In this document: positions 24,000 through 31,556 of the stretch, in pieces
How the letters are laid out: each line of letters starts with the position of its first letter
How positions within the stretch are numbered: the stretch's first letter is position 1
NCBI GenBank assembly: GCA_963621995.1
Contig: CAVFFZ010000010.1
Location: 1-43,130, forward strand
Direction: 5' to 3'
Length of the DNA stretch: 43,130 nt
Origin: UMGS1663 sp963621995
GTDB taxonomy: Bacteria > Bacillota > Clostridia > TANB77 > CAG-508
The notes under the pieces: generated by a model
The model's database searches: none
What the model was told of the DNA's origin: nothing
The model's input: the letters and a program-made list of their open reading frames with translations, nothing else
Translations under genes and position numbers: made by a program

Positions 24000-26135
24000 T
24001 TACTCTTCTTCTTTGTTGTCTTCTGCATTTGTTACTTCTAAATCTTTCATATTTAAGTTTATTCTACCTTGATTGTCTATTTCAGATACTTTAACTGTAA
24101 CTTCATCTCCAACTGAAAGAACATCTTCTACTTTTTCTACTCTTTTATTTGAGATTTTAGAGATATGAAGTAATCCTTCTTTTCCTCCACCTAAATCTAC
24201 AAATGCTCCAAATGTAACTATTCTTGTTACTTTTCCGTCATATATTTTTCCAGCTTCTATTTCTCTAGTTATTTCTTCTATCATCTTCTTAGCTTTTGGT
24301 CCATCTTGTCCTTCTGTAGAATAAATACAAACTGTTCCGTCTTCTTCTATGTCAATTTTAACTCCATTTGCTTCTTCTATTATTTTATTTATCATTTTTC
24401 CACCAGGTCCGATAACGTCTTTAATTTTATCTACTGGTATAGTCATTGTAATAATTTTTGGTGCATATTTTGATATTTCTTTTCTAGGTTCTGCAATTAC
24501 TGGTAACATAATGTTATCTAATATATAATCTCTTGCAACTTTTGTTCTTGCAAAGGCTTCTGCAATTATATCATATGTTAAACCATCACATTTAATATCT
24601 ACTTGAATTGCTGTAATTCCTTCTTTTGTTCCACCTACTTTAAAGTCCATGTCTCCAAAAAAGTCTTCAATTCCTTGAATATCTGTAAGCATTACATATT
24701 CATTTGGATTCTCTTTGCTTGTAACTAGACCTGTTGAAATACCTGCAACTGGTCTTTTAATTGGAACACCCGCATCCATTAATGCTAAAGTACTTCCACA
24801 AATACTTGCTTGTGATGTTGAACCATTTGAAGATAAAATTTCAGATACAACACGAATTGCATATGGAAATTCTTCTTCTGATGGAATTACTGGAACTAAT
24901 GCTTTTTCTGCTAAAGCTCCATGTCCTATTTCTCTTCTTCCAGGTCCACGAGAAGGTCTTGCTTCTCCTACTGAATAAGATGGGAAGTTATATTGGTGCA
25001 TATATCTTTTTCCTGTTTCTTCATCTACACCATCTAGCATTTGTTCTTCACTCTTCATTCCTAGAGTTACAATAGTCATAGCTTGTGTTTGACCTCTAGT
25101 AAATATTGCACTACCATGTACTCTTGGAAGTAAACCTACTTCACATGAAAGTGGTCTTAATTCATCTATTTTTCTTCCATCTGGACGTTTGTGTTCATTG
25201 AAAATCATTTCTCTAACACATTCTTTTTCTAAGTCATGAACTGTGTCTGCAATATCTTGTTTTCTTTCTTCTCCTGCTTCTTCTCCATATTTTTCTACTA
25301 CATAGTTTGTAATATCTTCTGTTATTTTATCTATGTTAGCATCTCTAGTTTCTTTGTCTGGAGCTTGTACATCTTGGTACATTCTATCTTTGAAAGCTCC
25401 TCTTAATTCTTCATAGAAACTTTCTTCTACACCAAAGTGTTTGTATTCAAATTTTTCTTTTCCACAATCTTTTTGAATTTCAGAAATAAATTCACAGATT
25501 TTTTTAATTTCTACATGAGCTGCTTTTATAGCATCTAACATTGTATCGTTTGGTATTTCGTCTGCTCCTGCTTCAATCATTGTTATTTTTTCTTGTGTTG
25601 CAGCTACTGTTAATGTTAATCTTGATTTTTCCCTTTGAGCTACTGTTGGGTTTATAACAATTTGTCCATCTACATAACCTACATTTACTGCTGCTGTTGG
25701 TCCACCAAATGGAATATCTGAAATTGCTAAAGCTGCTGCAGAACCTATCATAGCACATACTTCTGGGCTATTGTCTTGTTCTACTGAAAGAACTGTTGCA
25801 ACAACACATACATCATTTCTGAAATCCTTTGGGAATAATGGACGAAGTGGTCTATCTATTGCTCTTGAAGTTAATATTGCTTTGTCTGTTGGTTTTCCTT
25901 CTCTTTTTGTAAAACTTCCTGGAATTTTTCCTACAGCATATAATTTTTCTTCATAATCTACTGATAATGGGAAAAAGTCAATTCCATCTTTTGGTTCTTT
26001 TGCAGCTGTAACATTTACCATTACAACTGTATCTCCGTAGCGAACCATAACGCTACCATTTGCAAGTTCTGCTATTTTACCTGTTTCTATTGTTAGCTTT
26101 CTTCCTGCAAGTTCTGTTGAATAAGTTTTAAACAT
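24000..26135 (-). CDS. pnp: Polyribonucleotide nucleotidyltransferase (PNPase)
   Basis: The 711-residue protein has two RNase PH domains, starting at ELAGRKLTIETGKIAELANG and at RPDGRKIDELRPLSCEVG. A KH domain includes IPVDKIKDVIGPGGKMINKI, and a C-terminal S1 domain (GKVTRIVTFGAFVDLGGGKE then GLLHISKIS) ends near residue 700. PNPase degrades mRNA phosphorolytically in the 3'-to-5' direction. It lies downstream of rpsO, as in most bacteria. The 300-base gap holds hairpins that may take part in processing or autocontrol. AAGGAG precedes the ATG. Confidence 0.97.
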   Translation of the reverse strand: MFKTYSTELAGRKLTIETGKIAELANGSVMVRYGDTVVMVNVTAAKEPKDGIDFFPLSVDYEEKLYAVGKIPGSFTKREGKPTDKAILTSRAIDRPLRPLFPKDFRNDVCVVATVLSVEQDNSPEVCAMIGSAAALAISDIPFGGPTAAVNVGYVDGQIVINPTVAQREKSRLTLTVAATQEKITMIEAGADEIPNDTMLDAIKAAHVEIKKICEFISEIQKDCGKEKFEYKHFGVEESFYEELRGAFKDRMYQDVQAPDKETRDANIDKITEDITNYVVEKYGEEAGEERKQDIADTVHDLEKECVREMIFNEHKRPDGRKIDELRPLSCEVGLLPRVHGSAIFTRGQTQAMTIVTLGMKSEEQMLDGVDEETGKRYMHQYNFPSYSVGEARPSRGPGRREIGHGALAEKALVPVIPSEEEFPYAIRVVSEILSSNGSTSQASICGSTLALMDAGVPIKRPVAGISTGLVTSKENPNEYVMLTDIQGIEDFFGDMDFKVGGTKEGITAIQVDIKCDGLTYDIIAEAFARTKVARDYILDNIMLPVIAEPRKEISKYAPKIITMTIPVDKIKDVIGPGGKMINKIIEEANGVKIDIEEDGTVCIYSTEGQDGPKAKKMIEEITREIEAGKIYDGKVTRIVTFGAFVDLGGGKEGLLHISKISNKRVEKVEDVLSVGDEVTVKVSEIDNQGRINLNMKDLEVTNAEDNKEEE

Positions 26136-26216
26136 AAATATTTCTCCTTTTCTTTATTTCATTTATTTTTATGTCTTTATATATTTTCTAACAATACTTT
26201 TCTTAGCTGTAACCTC

Positions 26217-26246
26217 TACAATGTACTATTTTTATAGTATATTGTA
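26217..26246 (-). promoter_or_regulatory. Hairpin in the pnp leader
   Basis: Thirteen-base arms (26217-26229 and 26234-26246) pair around TTTT with a single wobble or mismatch. The structure ends about 80 bases before the pnp ATG. pnp leaders in other bacteria form RNase III-processed hairpins for autocontrol; the same role here is an inference. Confidence 0.45.
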
Positions 26247-26351
26247 CAAGCTACATTCTAAATTCAAGTATTATTATAAAATAAAAATAAAAACATTTTA
26301 TGAAATTATAATTTATTATAAGACTACTTATTAAATTATAATTCTAATCTA

Positions 26352-26384
26352 TTACCCCATAAGTACCTGGCCCTTTTGGGGTAA
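26352..26384. repeat. REP-like palindrome between rpsO and pnp
   Basis: TTACCCCA and TGGGGTAA form a perfect 8-bp stem around TAAGTACCTGGCCCTTT. The CCTGGCCC wording resembles the other GTCCC-type repeats in the window. Confidence 0.5.
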
Positions 26385-26399
26385 AAATAATTTTAAAAT

Positions 26400-26435
26400 G
26401 GACGTTTCACTTTTATTTAGCAAAACGTCCTTTTT
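26400..26435 (-). terminator. Hairpin after rpsO
   Basis: GGACGTTT and AAACGTCC pair around a loop of about 15 bases directly after the rpsO stop. The minus-strand T-run after it is weak, so it may be a partial terminator or a processing site before pnp. Confidence 0.6.
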
Positions 26436-26441
26436 GATTAA

Positions 26442-26705
26442 TTATTTTCTTAATCCTAATTTTTCAACGATATCTCTGTATCTTTGAACATCTTTATCAC
26501 TTAAATATTTAAGTAAGCTACGTCTTGCACCTACCATTTTTAAAAGACCTCTTCTTGAGTGATTGTCTTTTTTGTGTACTTTTAAGTGTTCTGTTAATTC
26601 ATTAATTCTTTCTGTTAAAAGAGCTATTTGAACTTCTGGAGAACCAGTATCTTTTTCATCTCTTTTATAAGTGTTAATGATTTCTTGTTTTCTTTCTTTT
26701 GTCAT
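26442..26705 (-). CDS. rpsO: 30S ribosomal protein S15
   Basis: This 87-residue S15 protein contains the family blocks KDTGSPEVQIALLTERINEL, THLKVHKKDNHSRRGLL and VGARRSLLKYL. It binds the central domain of 16S rRNA early in 30S assembly. A GTG 12 bases upstream is in frame, but it overlaps the ribosome site AGGAGGT, so the ATG at 26705 is the start; that gives the usual length. It has a well-formed promoter and a leader that could carry an S15 autocontrol element. Confidence 0.97.
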   Translation of the reverse strand: MTKERKQEIINTYKRDEKDTGSPEVQIALLTERINELTEHLKVHKKDNHSRRGLLKMVGARRSLLKYLSDKDVQRYRDIVEKLGLRK

Positions 26706-26737
26706 TTTAGATTGCACCTCCTATTTTTCTTATTTGC

Positions 26738-26754
26738 CTTAAACTGAGTTTAAG
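26738..26754 (-). promoter_or_regulatory. Hairpin in the rpsO leader
   Basis: CTTAAAC-TGA-GTTTAAG is a perfect 7-bp hairpin about 33 bases before the rpsO ATG, within a predicted 90-base leader. S15 represses its own translation through leader structures in several bacteria, so this is a candidate regulatory element only. Confidence 0.35.
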
Positions 26755-26802
26755 CAGGTTTTTCCTAAAACTAAGTATAAGGTATTTGTCTTTGACTTAA
26801 CT

Positions 26803-26831
26803 ATAATACCATGTTTTTCTAATAAATGCAA
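26803..26831 (-). promoter_or_regulatory. SigA-type promoter for rpsO
   Basis: On the minus strand TTGCAT (26831-26826) and TATTAT (26808-26803) are exactly 17 bases apart, about 100 bases before the rpsO ATG. Confidence 0.65.
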
Positions 26832-26855
26832 TAGTGAAATGTAAAAAAGAACATT

Positions 26856-26902
26856 AGGGACGGTCTTTTTTGTTCCGAAATCGAAACATAAGGGACACTC
26901 CT
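26856..26902. repeat. REP-like GGGAC motif cluster
   Basis: AGGGACGGTC and AGGGACACTCC occur about 25 bases apart around TTGTTCCGAAATCGAAAC. The wording matches dispersed intergenic repeats common in Clostridia, sometimes linked to Y1-type transposases. No transposase is nearby. Confidence 0.45.
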
Positions 26903-26968
26903 TAAATTACAAAAATATATAAAAATGGGATAGAAACTAAAAAATAAAATTTCTATCCCATCTTTATT

Positions 26969-27274
26969 TTACTCACAATATTTGTCTAATATTGTCCAAA
27001 TAATCTTGTGGTATCTCTTAATTTCTATAACCTTAGATCCACTGCTACATTCGCAAGTTATGAAAGGTATCTCTTTCTGGCCGTTTCTATCTTTATTTAT
27101 TGTTATAGAAATAATATTTGGTATTATCTCAACCAATTTAGAAGAAATCTCATTGTCATCTGAAAAAGATCTTTTAATGCTTTCCATTAGCTCATAAAAC
27201 TCTTTCCGTTCTATTTCTTTTATATGCTCTTTTCCTTTTTCTTTCCAAATAAAAATAATTTCCTCTTTTTTCAT
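26969..27274 (-). CDS. Hypothetical 101-residue protein
   Basis: I do not recognise this protein. It is soluble and charged, beginning MKKEEIIFIWKEKGKEHIKE. Its centre is EIIPNIISITINKDRNG, and two cysteines occur in TCECSSGSK near residue 75. The good ribosome site GGAGG lies eight bases before the ATG, so the gene is probably real. A two-part hairpin stands just upstream. It follows a predicted GGGAC repeat region and precedes the L,D-transpeptidase locus. Confidence 0.65.
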   Translation of the reverse strand: MKKEEIIFIWKEKGKEHIKEIERKEFYELMESIKRSFSDDNEISSKLVEIIPNIISITINKDRNGQKEIPFITCECSSGSKVIEIKRYHKIIWTILDKYCE

Positions 27275-27300
27275 TATATTACCTCCTTTAATTGTTTGTT

Positions 27301-27347
27301 TTTAGATAAACTTGGAGATAAGCATATGTCTCCGATATTTATCTAAA
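27301..27347 (-). promoter_or_regulatory. Two-part hairpin upstream of the 101-residue gene
   Basis: TTTAGATAAA (27301-27310) pairs perfectly with TTTATCTAAA (27338-27347). An inner stem GGAGATA/TATGTCTCC pairs with one bulged base. It ends about 27 bases before the gene's ATG. It could be an operator or an RNA switch; no T-run follows. Confidence 0.45.
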
Positions 27348-27459
27348 GACATATTTGTACTTTAAATTGCTTTTATATTATAGCACGCTTTCTTTATTTT
27401 ATCAATAGTTAACAATAAAAAACTCTTATATATTAGTAAAAACGCCTATATTTAGCATA

Positions 27460-28605
27460 TTATACTATTTCACTTGTCATTGTATTTAAAGTTGTTTTGC
27501 TACTTTGATTATCATCTTTTTGTGCATTCGTCTTAGTAACATTTGTATTTGTATTATTTAATTTTGTATTAGTAGTGTTATTTACTACAGAATTTTTTGT
27601 AACATTTTGCTTTATACTGTTATCTATAGTATTAGTAGCATTACCTTTATTACTTCCTGTAGTTTCATTTGTAATATTGTTTGAAACTTCATTTTCTATA
27701 ACATTATTCACACCATTAGTATTGGTTGTTTCATTTTCGCTAGTATTATTTTTAGTATTTTCATTATCATTGTTTTCTTTTTTATTATCTTCATTTTTAT
27801 ATGTATGCCATGGATTTGATGAATCTGGATCTGTAGGATCCCAGTTTCTTAAATAATCTGGATAAGATGATATTTTTCTAGCACTTGGTTTTCCTAGTGG
27901 TCCAGGATTTGAATTACTATAAAATTCAACTTTTGTTCCTCTTTCACAATTATAGAAAATCCACTTTGCATCTGCTACAGTTAAACGAATGCAACCTGCT
28001 GAAGCATAAGTTCCTAATTTATCGTATTCCCAATATTCTAAACTAGATTTATCTCCTCTTGTTAAATATGGAACTGAATGAAATAATATATTTCCTTTAA
28101 TTTGCGTACTATAATGCCCATATACGTCTCCTTGAAGTCCTAGCCACTCCCATCTTGCTGGTATTGAATATACTCCAGAAGTTGGTGTAGCCACTCCTGT
28201 AGAACATACCATTGCTTTATATGGAACAGTATATTCTCCGTTTTCGTCTTGAGTATATATTGTAACTACTTGTGCTCCATAATTTACTTTTATATAGTAA
28301 GGTAATGAACTATTTTTATCGCTATCTTGGTTATTTGTTTTATTAGCATCTTTATTTTCTTCTTCTTTTTCAGTTTCATCTATTTCTTGTTCCAAATCCT
28401 CTATACTAGTAAATTCTTCTATCTCTTCATCCACGTTAATTAATATTTCTTCATTATTATTAAAATTATTTTCTATATTAGAGCTTGTTTGCTTTAAATT
28501 ATTCTTTATACATATACTTATAATTATAGCCACTATTAATAGTAAAGCTACAATACCTCCTATTATAATTAAATTTTTATATTTTTTTATTTTTTCAAAG
28601 CTCAT
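27460..28605 (-). CDS. Membrane-anchored L,D-transpeptidase (YkuD)
   Basis: This 381-residue protein has one N-terminal membrane helix (residues 12-33), then an acidic linker. The YkuD domain (about 103-230) has the catalytic His in GNILFHSVPYL (H176) and the Cys in YASAGCIRLTVADA (C205). L,D-transpeptidases make 3-3 peptidoglycan cross-links or attach proteins outside the cell. The C-terminal 130 residues are a low-complexity Asn/Thr-rich tail, probably a wall-spanning or flexible spacer. AGAGG precedes the ATG. It is divergent from the tRNA operon. Confidence 0.92.
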   Translation of the reverse strand: MSFEKIKKYKNLIIIGGIVALLLIVAIIISICIKNNLKQTSSNIENNFNNNEEILINVDEEIEEFTSIEDLEQEIDETEKEEENKDANKTNNQDSDKNSSLPYYIKVNYGAQVVTIYTQDENGEYTVPYKAMVCSTGVATPTSGVYSIPARWEWLGLQGDVYGHYSTQIKGNILFHSVPYLTRGDKSSLEYWEYDKLGTYASAGCIRLTVADAKWIFYNCERGTKVEFYSNSNPGPLGKPSARKISSYPDYLRNWDPTDPDSSNPWHTYKNEDNKKENNDNENTKNNTSENETTNTNGVNNVIENEVSNNITNETTGSNKGNATNTIDNSIKQNVTKNSVVNNTTNTKLNNTNTNVTKTNAQKDDNQSSKTTLNTMTSEIV

Positions 28606-28760
28606 CTTATTTTCCTCTTTTTTCTTCTACTTGTTTAAGTTTATCATACATACTTTTTTATAGCAATACTATTAACGTAGTATTTTGAAATAGATTTTTT
28701 TCAGTGTTTTCAATGGTCTCAGAACTTTTTAATTTTTTTTATATTTTTTTAAAATAAGTA

Positions 28761-28789
28761 TTGACATTTATTTTAAAATCTTGTATACT
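28761..28789 (+). promoter_or_regulatory. Strong promoter of the tRNA operon
   Basis: TTGACA (28761-28766) and TATACT (28784-28789) are 17 bases apart, just upstream of the first tRNA. Confidence 0.85.
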
Positions 28790-28810
28790 TAATTTCGTCG
28801 AAAGAAACAA

Positions 28811-28886
28811 GGTCGCTTAGCTCAGCTGGGAGAGCATCTGCCTTACAAGCAGGGGGTCATAGGTTCGAGCCCTATAGCGACCACCA
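28811..28886 (+). tRNA. tRNA-Val (TAC)
   Basis: The acceptor stem GGTCGCT/AGCGACC pairs perfectly over 7 bases. The D-loop AGCTCAGCTGGGAGAG, anticodon TAC in GCCTTACAAGC and T-loop GGTTCGAGCCC are all present. The CCA end is encoded. Confidence 0.97.
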
Positions 28887-28904
28887 TTTTTTTATTTAAA
28901 ATTT

Positions 28905-28981
28905 GGCCTGGTAGTTCAGTTGGTTAGAACGCTAGCCTGTCACGCTAGAGGTCGACGGTTCGAGCCCGTTCCAGGTCGCCA
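28905..28981 (+). tRNA. tRNA-Asp (GTC)
   Basis: The acceptor stem GGCCTGG/CCAGGTC includes a G-U pair. The anticodon is GTC in GCCTGTCACGC, the T-loop is GGTTCGAGCCC, and CCA is encoded. It lies 18 bases after tRNA-Val in the same unit. Confidence 0.97.
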
Positions 28982-28990
28982 TTTTTTTAT

Positions 28991-29066
28991 GCTTCGATAG
29001 CTCAGTTGGTAGAGCAAGGGACTGAAAATCCCTGTGTCAGTGGTTCGATTCCACTTCGAAGCACCA
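28991..29066 (+). tRNA. tRNA-Phe (GAA)
   Basis: The acceptor stem GCTTCGA/TCGAAGC pairs perfectly. The anticodon is GAA in GGACTGAAAATCC, the T-loop is GGTTCGATTCC, and CCA is encoded. It is the last gene before the operon terminator. Confidence 0.97.
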
Positions 29067-29068
29067 AT

Positions 29069-29107
29069 AAAAAACAGCTATTTCAATAGATTTAGCTGTT
29101 TTATTTT
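29069..29107 (+). terminator. Terminator of the tRNA operon
   Basis: AAAACAGCTA and TAGCTGTTTT pair perfectly around a short loop and are followed by ATTTTTATT. Confidence 0.9.
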
Positions 29108-29195
29108 TATTATTTTATTTTTTATTTAATTAATTCTTTAATTTCTTACATTTTACATAAATAATTAAGTTTTATAAGATTTTTTCCCTATTTTC

Positions 29196-29224
29196 TTGAC
29201 TTTTGTTATTATTTGTATTAGAAT
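29196..29224 (+). promoter_or_regulatory. Promoter for rplM-rpsI
   Basis: TTGACT and TAGAAT are 17 bases apart, giving a leader of about 110 bases. The leader holds CCCCGGTAGTTTAAG and may include an L13-type autocontrol structure, known in Firmicutes; I could not confirm its fold. Confidence 0.6.
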
Positions 29225-29340
29225 AATATAGCGTAATTATGAAATGTTACCTTTTATATATAAACTTCTCCCCGGTAGTTTAAGTATAAAGTGGTTTCAT
29301 ATAAATAATATTATATAATGAATGGAGGGTATTTATTACC

Positions 29341-29778
29341 ATGAACAATACAACACATAGTGTGAAAAAGAATGAAATTGAAAGAAAATGGTATGTTTTA
29401 GATGCTGCTAACAAACCTTTAGGTAGAGTTGCAACTGAAGCTGCTAGATTATTAAGAGGAAAACACAAACCAACTTATACACCAAACATGGATGTTGGAG
29501 ATCACGTAATTATTATTAATTGTAAAGATGCTGTTTTAACAGGAAGAAAATTAGATCAAAAAGTTTACAGACATCATTCAGGATATATTGGTGGAATGAA
29601 AGAGACATCTGCAAGAGTTATGATGGAAAACAAACCAGAACAAGCTATGATGCTTGCTGTAAAAGGAATGCTTCCACACAATAGTCTAGGAAGACAAATG
29701 GTAAAAAAATTAAGAGTATATGCTGGTAGCGAACATGAAAACATCGCTCAAAAACCAGAAGTTTGGGAGGTAAAATAA
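29341..29778 (+). CDS. rplM: 50S ribosomal protein L13
   Basis: This 145-residue protein has the L13 blocks KWYVLDAANKPLGRVATEAA, LLRGKHKPTYTPNMDVGDHV, VINCKDAVLTGRKLDQKVY-type central sequence and MLPHNSLGRQMVKKLRVYAG. L13 is an early-binding 50S protein. It is followed after one base by rpsI, the universal order. GGAGGG lies about 12 bases before the ATG, slightly farther than usual, which would fit a regulated leader. Confidence 0.98.
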   Translation: MNNTTHSVKKNEIERKWYVLDAANKPLGRVATEAARLLRGKHKPTYTPNMDVGDHVIIINCKDAVLTGRKLDQKVYRHHSGYIGGMKETSARVMMENKPEQAMMLAVKGMLPHNSLGRQMVKKLRVYAGSEHENIAQKPEVWEVK

Positions 29779-29779
29779 T

Positions 29780-30187
29780 ATGGCTAAAGCAAAATCAGTT
29801 AAATCAGTTTTCTATGGTACTGGTAGAAGAAAAAAGTCTATTGCTAGAGTTAGACTTGTAGAAGGTACTGGAATTATTACAATAAACGGAAAAAGTATAG
29901 ATGAATACTTTGGAACAGAAGTTTTAAAAACTATAGTAAGACAACCATTATCTGTAACAGAAACAACAGCTAAATATGATGTTATTGCAAAAGTTCAAGG
30001 TGGAGGATTTACAGGTCAAGCTGGAGCTATCCGTCATGGTATCGCAAGAGCATTAAATGAAGCAAATAGTGAATTTAGACCAACATTAAAATCTAATGGA
30101 TACTTAACAAGAGATCCACGTATGAAAGAAAGAAAAAAATACGGTCTTAAAAAAGCCAGAAAAGCTCCACAATTTAGTAAAAGATAA
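29780..30187 (+). CDS. rpsI: 30S ribosomal protein S9
   Basis: This 135-residue protein begins with FYGTGRRKKSIARVRLVEG and GIITINGKSIDEYFG. It contains VQGGGFTGQAGAIRHGIARA and ends with the basic tail DPRMKERKKYGLKKARKAP, followed by FSKR, which reaches the P-site tRNA. GGGAGGT lies at the end of rplM, so the two are coupled. A clear terminator follows the stop. Confidence 0.98.
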   Translation: MAKAKSVKSVFYGTGRRKKSIARVRLVEGTGIITINGKSIDEYFGTEVLKTIVRQPLSVTETTAKYDVIAKVQGGGFTGQAGAIRHGIARALNEANSEFRPTLKSNGYLTRDPRMKERKKYGLKKARKAPQFSKR

Positions 30188-30192
30188 AAATA

Positions 30193-30223
30193 CAAACTCG
30201 GAATTATTTATATTCCGAGTTTG
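30193..30223 (+). terminator. Terminator after rpsI
   Basis: CAAACTCGGAAT and ATTCCGAGTTTG pair perfectly over 12 bases, then TTATTATTTT. Confidence 0.92.
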
Positions 30224-30226
30224 TTA

Positions 30227-30379
30227 TTATTTTATAGTTTCTAATTTTTCATCTTTACCATGACTTTTCTCTATCTCATTTTTCTGTAGTATTTTCTTTG
30301 TAGCTTTTTCTATCATTTTTTGTTTTTGCATTAATGGTATCTTTATATTAATTCCAAACCATAAAAAGCAAGCGAACAC
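30227..30379 (-). pseudogene. Unassigned 50-codon frame, possibly an HsdS-like tail
   Basis: A GTG-started frame without a ribosome site reads FGINIKIPLMQKQKMIEKAT and ends EKLETIK. The IPLM-x-KQ-x-MIEK pattern faintly resembles the repeat end of type I restriction specificity subunits. Together with the next fragment it fills the 340-base gap between rpsI and the prepilin-like gene. It is probably a remnant. Confidence 0.25.
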
Positions 30380-30402
30380 TTAATATTTTTGTTTATGTGA
30401 TA

Positions 30403-30540
30403 TTAGAAGGCACAAAGATTTGACATATTGTCTGTTATCAAATTAATACTATTTATATATTCACTGTCTATTGTTGTATCTATAGCAATTATTTTTTGTA
30501 AATTATAACTAATTGCAGGTTTTTCAATGTCAATTAATTT
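30403..30540 (-). pseudogene. Open frame continuing past the prepilin-like gene's stop
   Basis: Directly after and overlapping the stop of the prepilin-like gene, a frame offset by one base reads KLIDIEKPAISYNLQKIIAI, then DSEYINSINLITDNM, and stops at 30403. Removing one A from the AAAAA run near 30541 would join it to the gene as an extension of about 45 residues. It may be a frameshifted C-terminus or chance coding-like sequence. Confidence 0.35.
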
Positions 30541-31012
30541 TTGTATATACTTCTGATAATCTATAATATATAGTTCCACTATACTCTACTCCCTTTGGAT
30601 AATAGACTGTATGTGATTGCTTGTTAATAATATATAAATCTCTCAAATTATCACTACTTGTTATTGTAGTATTTTTACTTTTTTCTAACGCTTTAGTATA
30701 ATCACTTCCGTTATTTAATTCTACTTCTAATTTACTAATATCTAGTACATAATATTCATCATTATCATTTACGTTTTTTATAGATTCTATCATAGATGTA
30801 TCTGTATATTTATTTAATAACGGCAAATCTTTTTCTCTTGAATAATATTGTTCTACTTCTTCTTTTAATCTTTGCATATCTATCTCAAAATTGCTCTTTG
30901 CTCTTTGTTCCAAATATTGTTGCATATTAACTGATACTGTAAATGTTAATATTATCATAACAACTATTGTAATAACTAAAGTAATTAATGTAATTCCACT
31001 TTCATTTTTCAT
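30530..31012 (-). CDS. Prepilin-like protein with class III N-terminal motif
   Basis: This 160-residue protein begins MKNESGITLITLVITIVVMI: a short charged leader ending in Gly, then a hydrophobic helix, the layout of type IV prepilins cleaved by a prepilin peptidase. The Glu usually found five residues after cleavage is replaced by Thr, as in many Clostridia pseudopilin-like proteins. The soluble part has an Asp/Tyr-rich middle and ends in VYTKIN. No pilus assembly genes are adjacent. The stop may result from a frameshift. No strong ribosome site is visible beyond GGAG close to the start (AAAGGAGTGCACCT). Confidence 0.75.
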   Translation of the reverse strand: MKNESGITLITLVITIVVMIILTFTVSVNMQQYLEQRAKSNFEIDMQRLKEEVEQYYSREKDLPLLNKYTDTSMIESIKNVNDNDEYYVLDISKLEVELNNGSDYTKALEKSKNTTITSSDNLRDLYIINKQSHTVYYPKGVEYSGTIYYRLSEVYTKIN

Positions 31013-31040
31013 AGGTGCACTCCTTTATGATATTATACAT

Positions 31041-31068
31041 TAAAAGGCACTTTTAATTAGTGCCTCTA
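31041..31068 (-). terminator. Terminator after divIVA
   Basis: AGGCACT and AGTGCCT form a perfect 7-bp stem. The minus strand continues TTTTAATG. Confidence 0.75.
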
Positions 31069-31070
31069 TA

Positions 31071-31526
31071 TTATTCTTCATTCTTATTTATATCTTTTAG
31101 TAATTCTAATTGAGAAATTAATAATGATTCCATTTTTGCTTTATATATATCAAATTGTTTTTTGATATCTTCTAATTCTTTTTTCTTCATTAGAATTTCT
31201 TGTCCTAAATCATCTACTGATTTTCTAGCATTACCTTCTGCTTCTTTTATAATTTGTTCAGCTTGTTGTCTTGCTACATTTTTTACTTCTTCAGCAGTTG
31301 ATTGTGCCATTACTAATGTACTTTGAAGTGTGTCTTCTATTTTTTTATAATGTAATAAACTACTTTCTAGTTCATCTACTCTAGATTTTAATTCTGTGCT
31401 TTGTTTATATGCTCTTTCATAGTCTGCTGTTAAATCATCTAAAAATTCATCTACTTCTTCCACACTATATCCATTCATCATTTGTTTTGAAAACTTTTTA
31501 TTTTCTATGTCTAATGGTGTTATCAT
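31071..31526 (-). CDS. divIVA: Cell division/polarity protein DivIVA
   Basis: The 151-residue protein begins ITPLDIENKKFSKQMMNGYS and EEVDEFLDDLTADYE, the lipid-binding N-terminal domain of DivIVA. Two long coiled-coil segments follow (about 35-80 and 85-145). DivIVA gathers at curved membrane and guides division or polar factors. AGGAGG precedes the ATG. It lies 30 bases after sepF; the YlmG and YlmH genes that often stand between them are absent. Confidence 0.95.
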   Translation of the reverse strand: MITPLDIENKKFSKQMMNGYSVEEVDEFLDDLTADYERAYKQSTELKSRVDELESSLLHYKKIEDTLQSTLVMAQSTAEEVKNVARQQAEQIIKEAEGNARKSVDDLGQEILMKKKELEDIKKQFDIYKAKMESLLISQLELLKDINKNEE

Positions 31527-31556
31527 TTTATTTCCTCCTATATATTTGGCACGATA

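Noticed and set aside
24715..25075. Open frames opposite pnp
   Set aside because: They lie antisense to a certain pnp gene, have leucine/histidine-rich shadow composition and lack ribosome sites.
27540..27800. Repetitive Asn/Thr coding region as a DNA repeat array
   Set aside because: The repeats are degenerate and in frame, so they are the low-complexity tail of the L,D-transpeptidase, not a CRISPR or satellite.
28811..29066. Three tRNAs as an integration site
   Set aside because: No integrase gene and no repeated tRNA 3' end were seen nearby.
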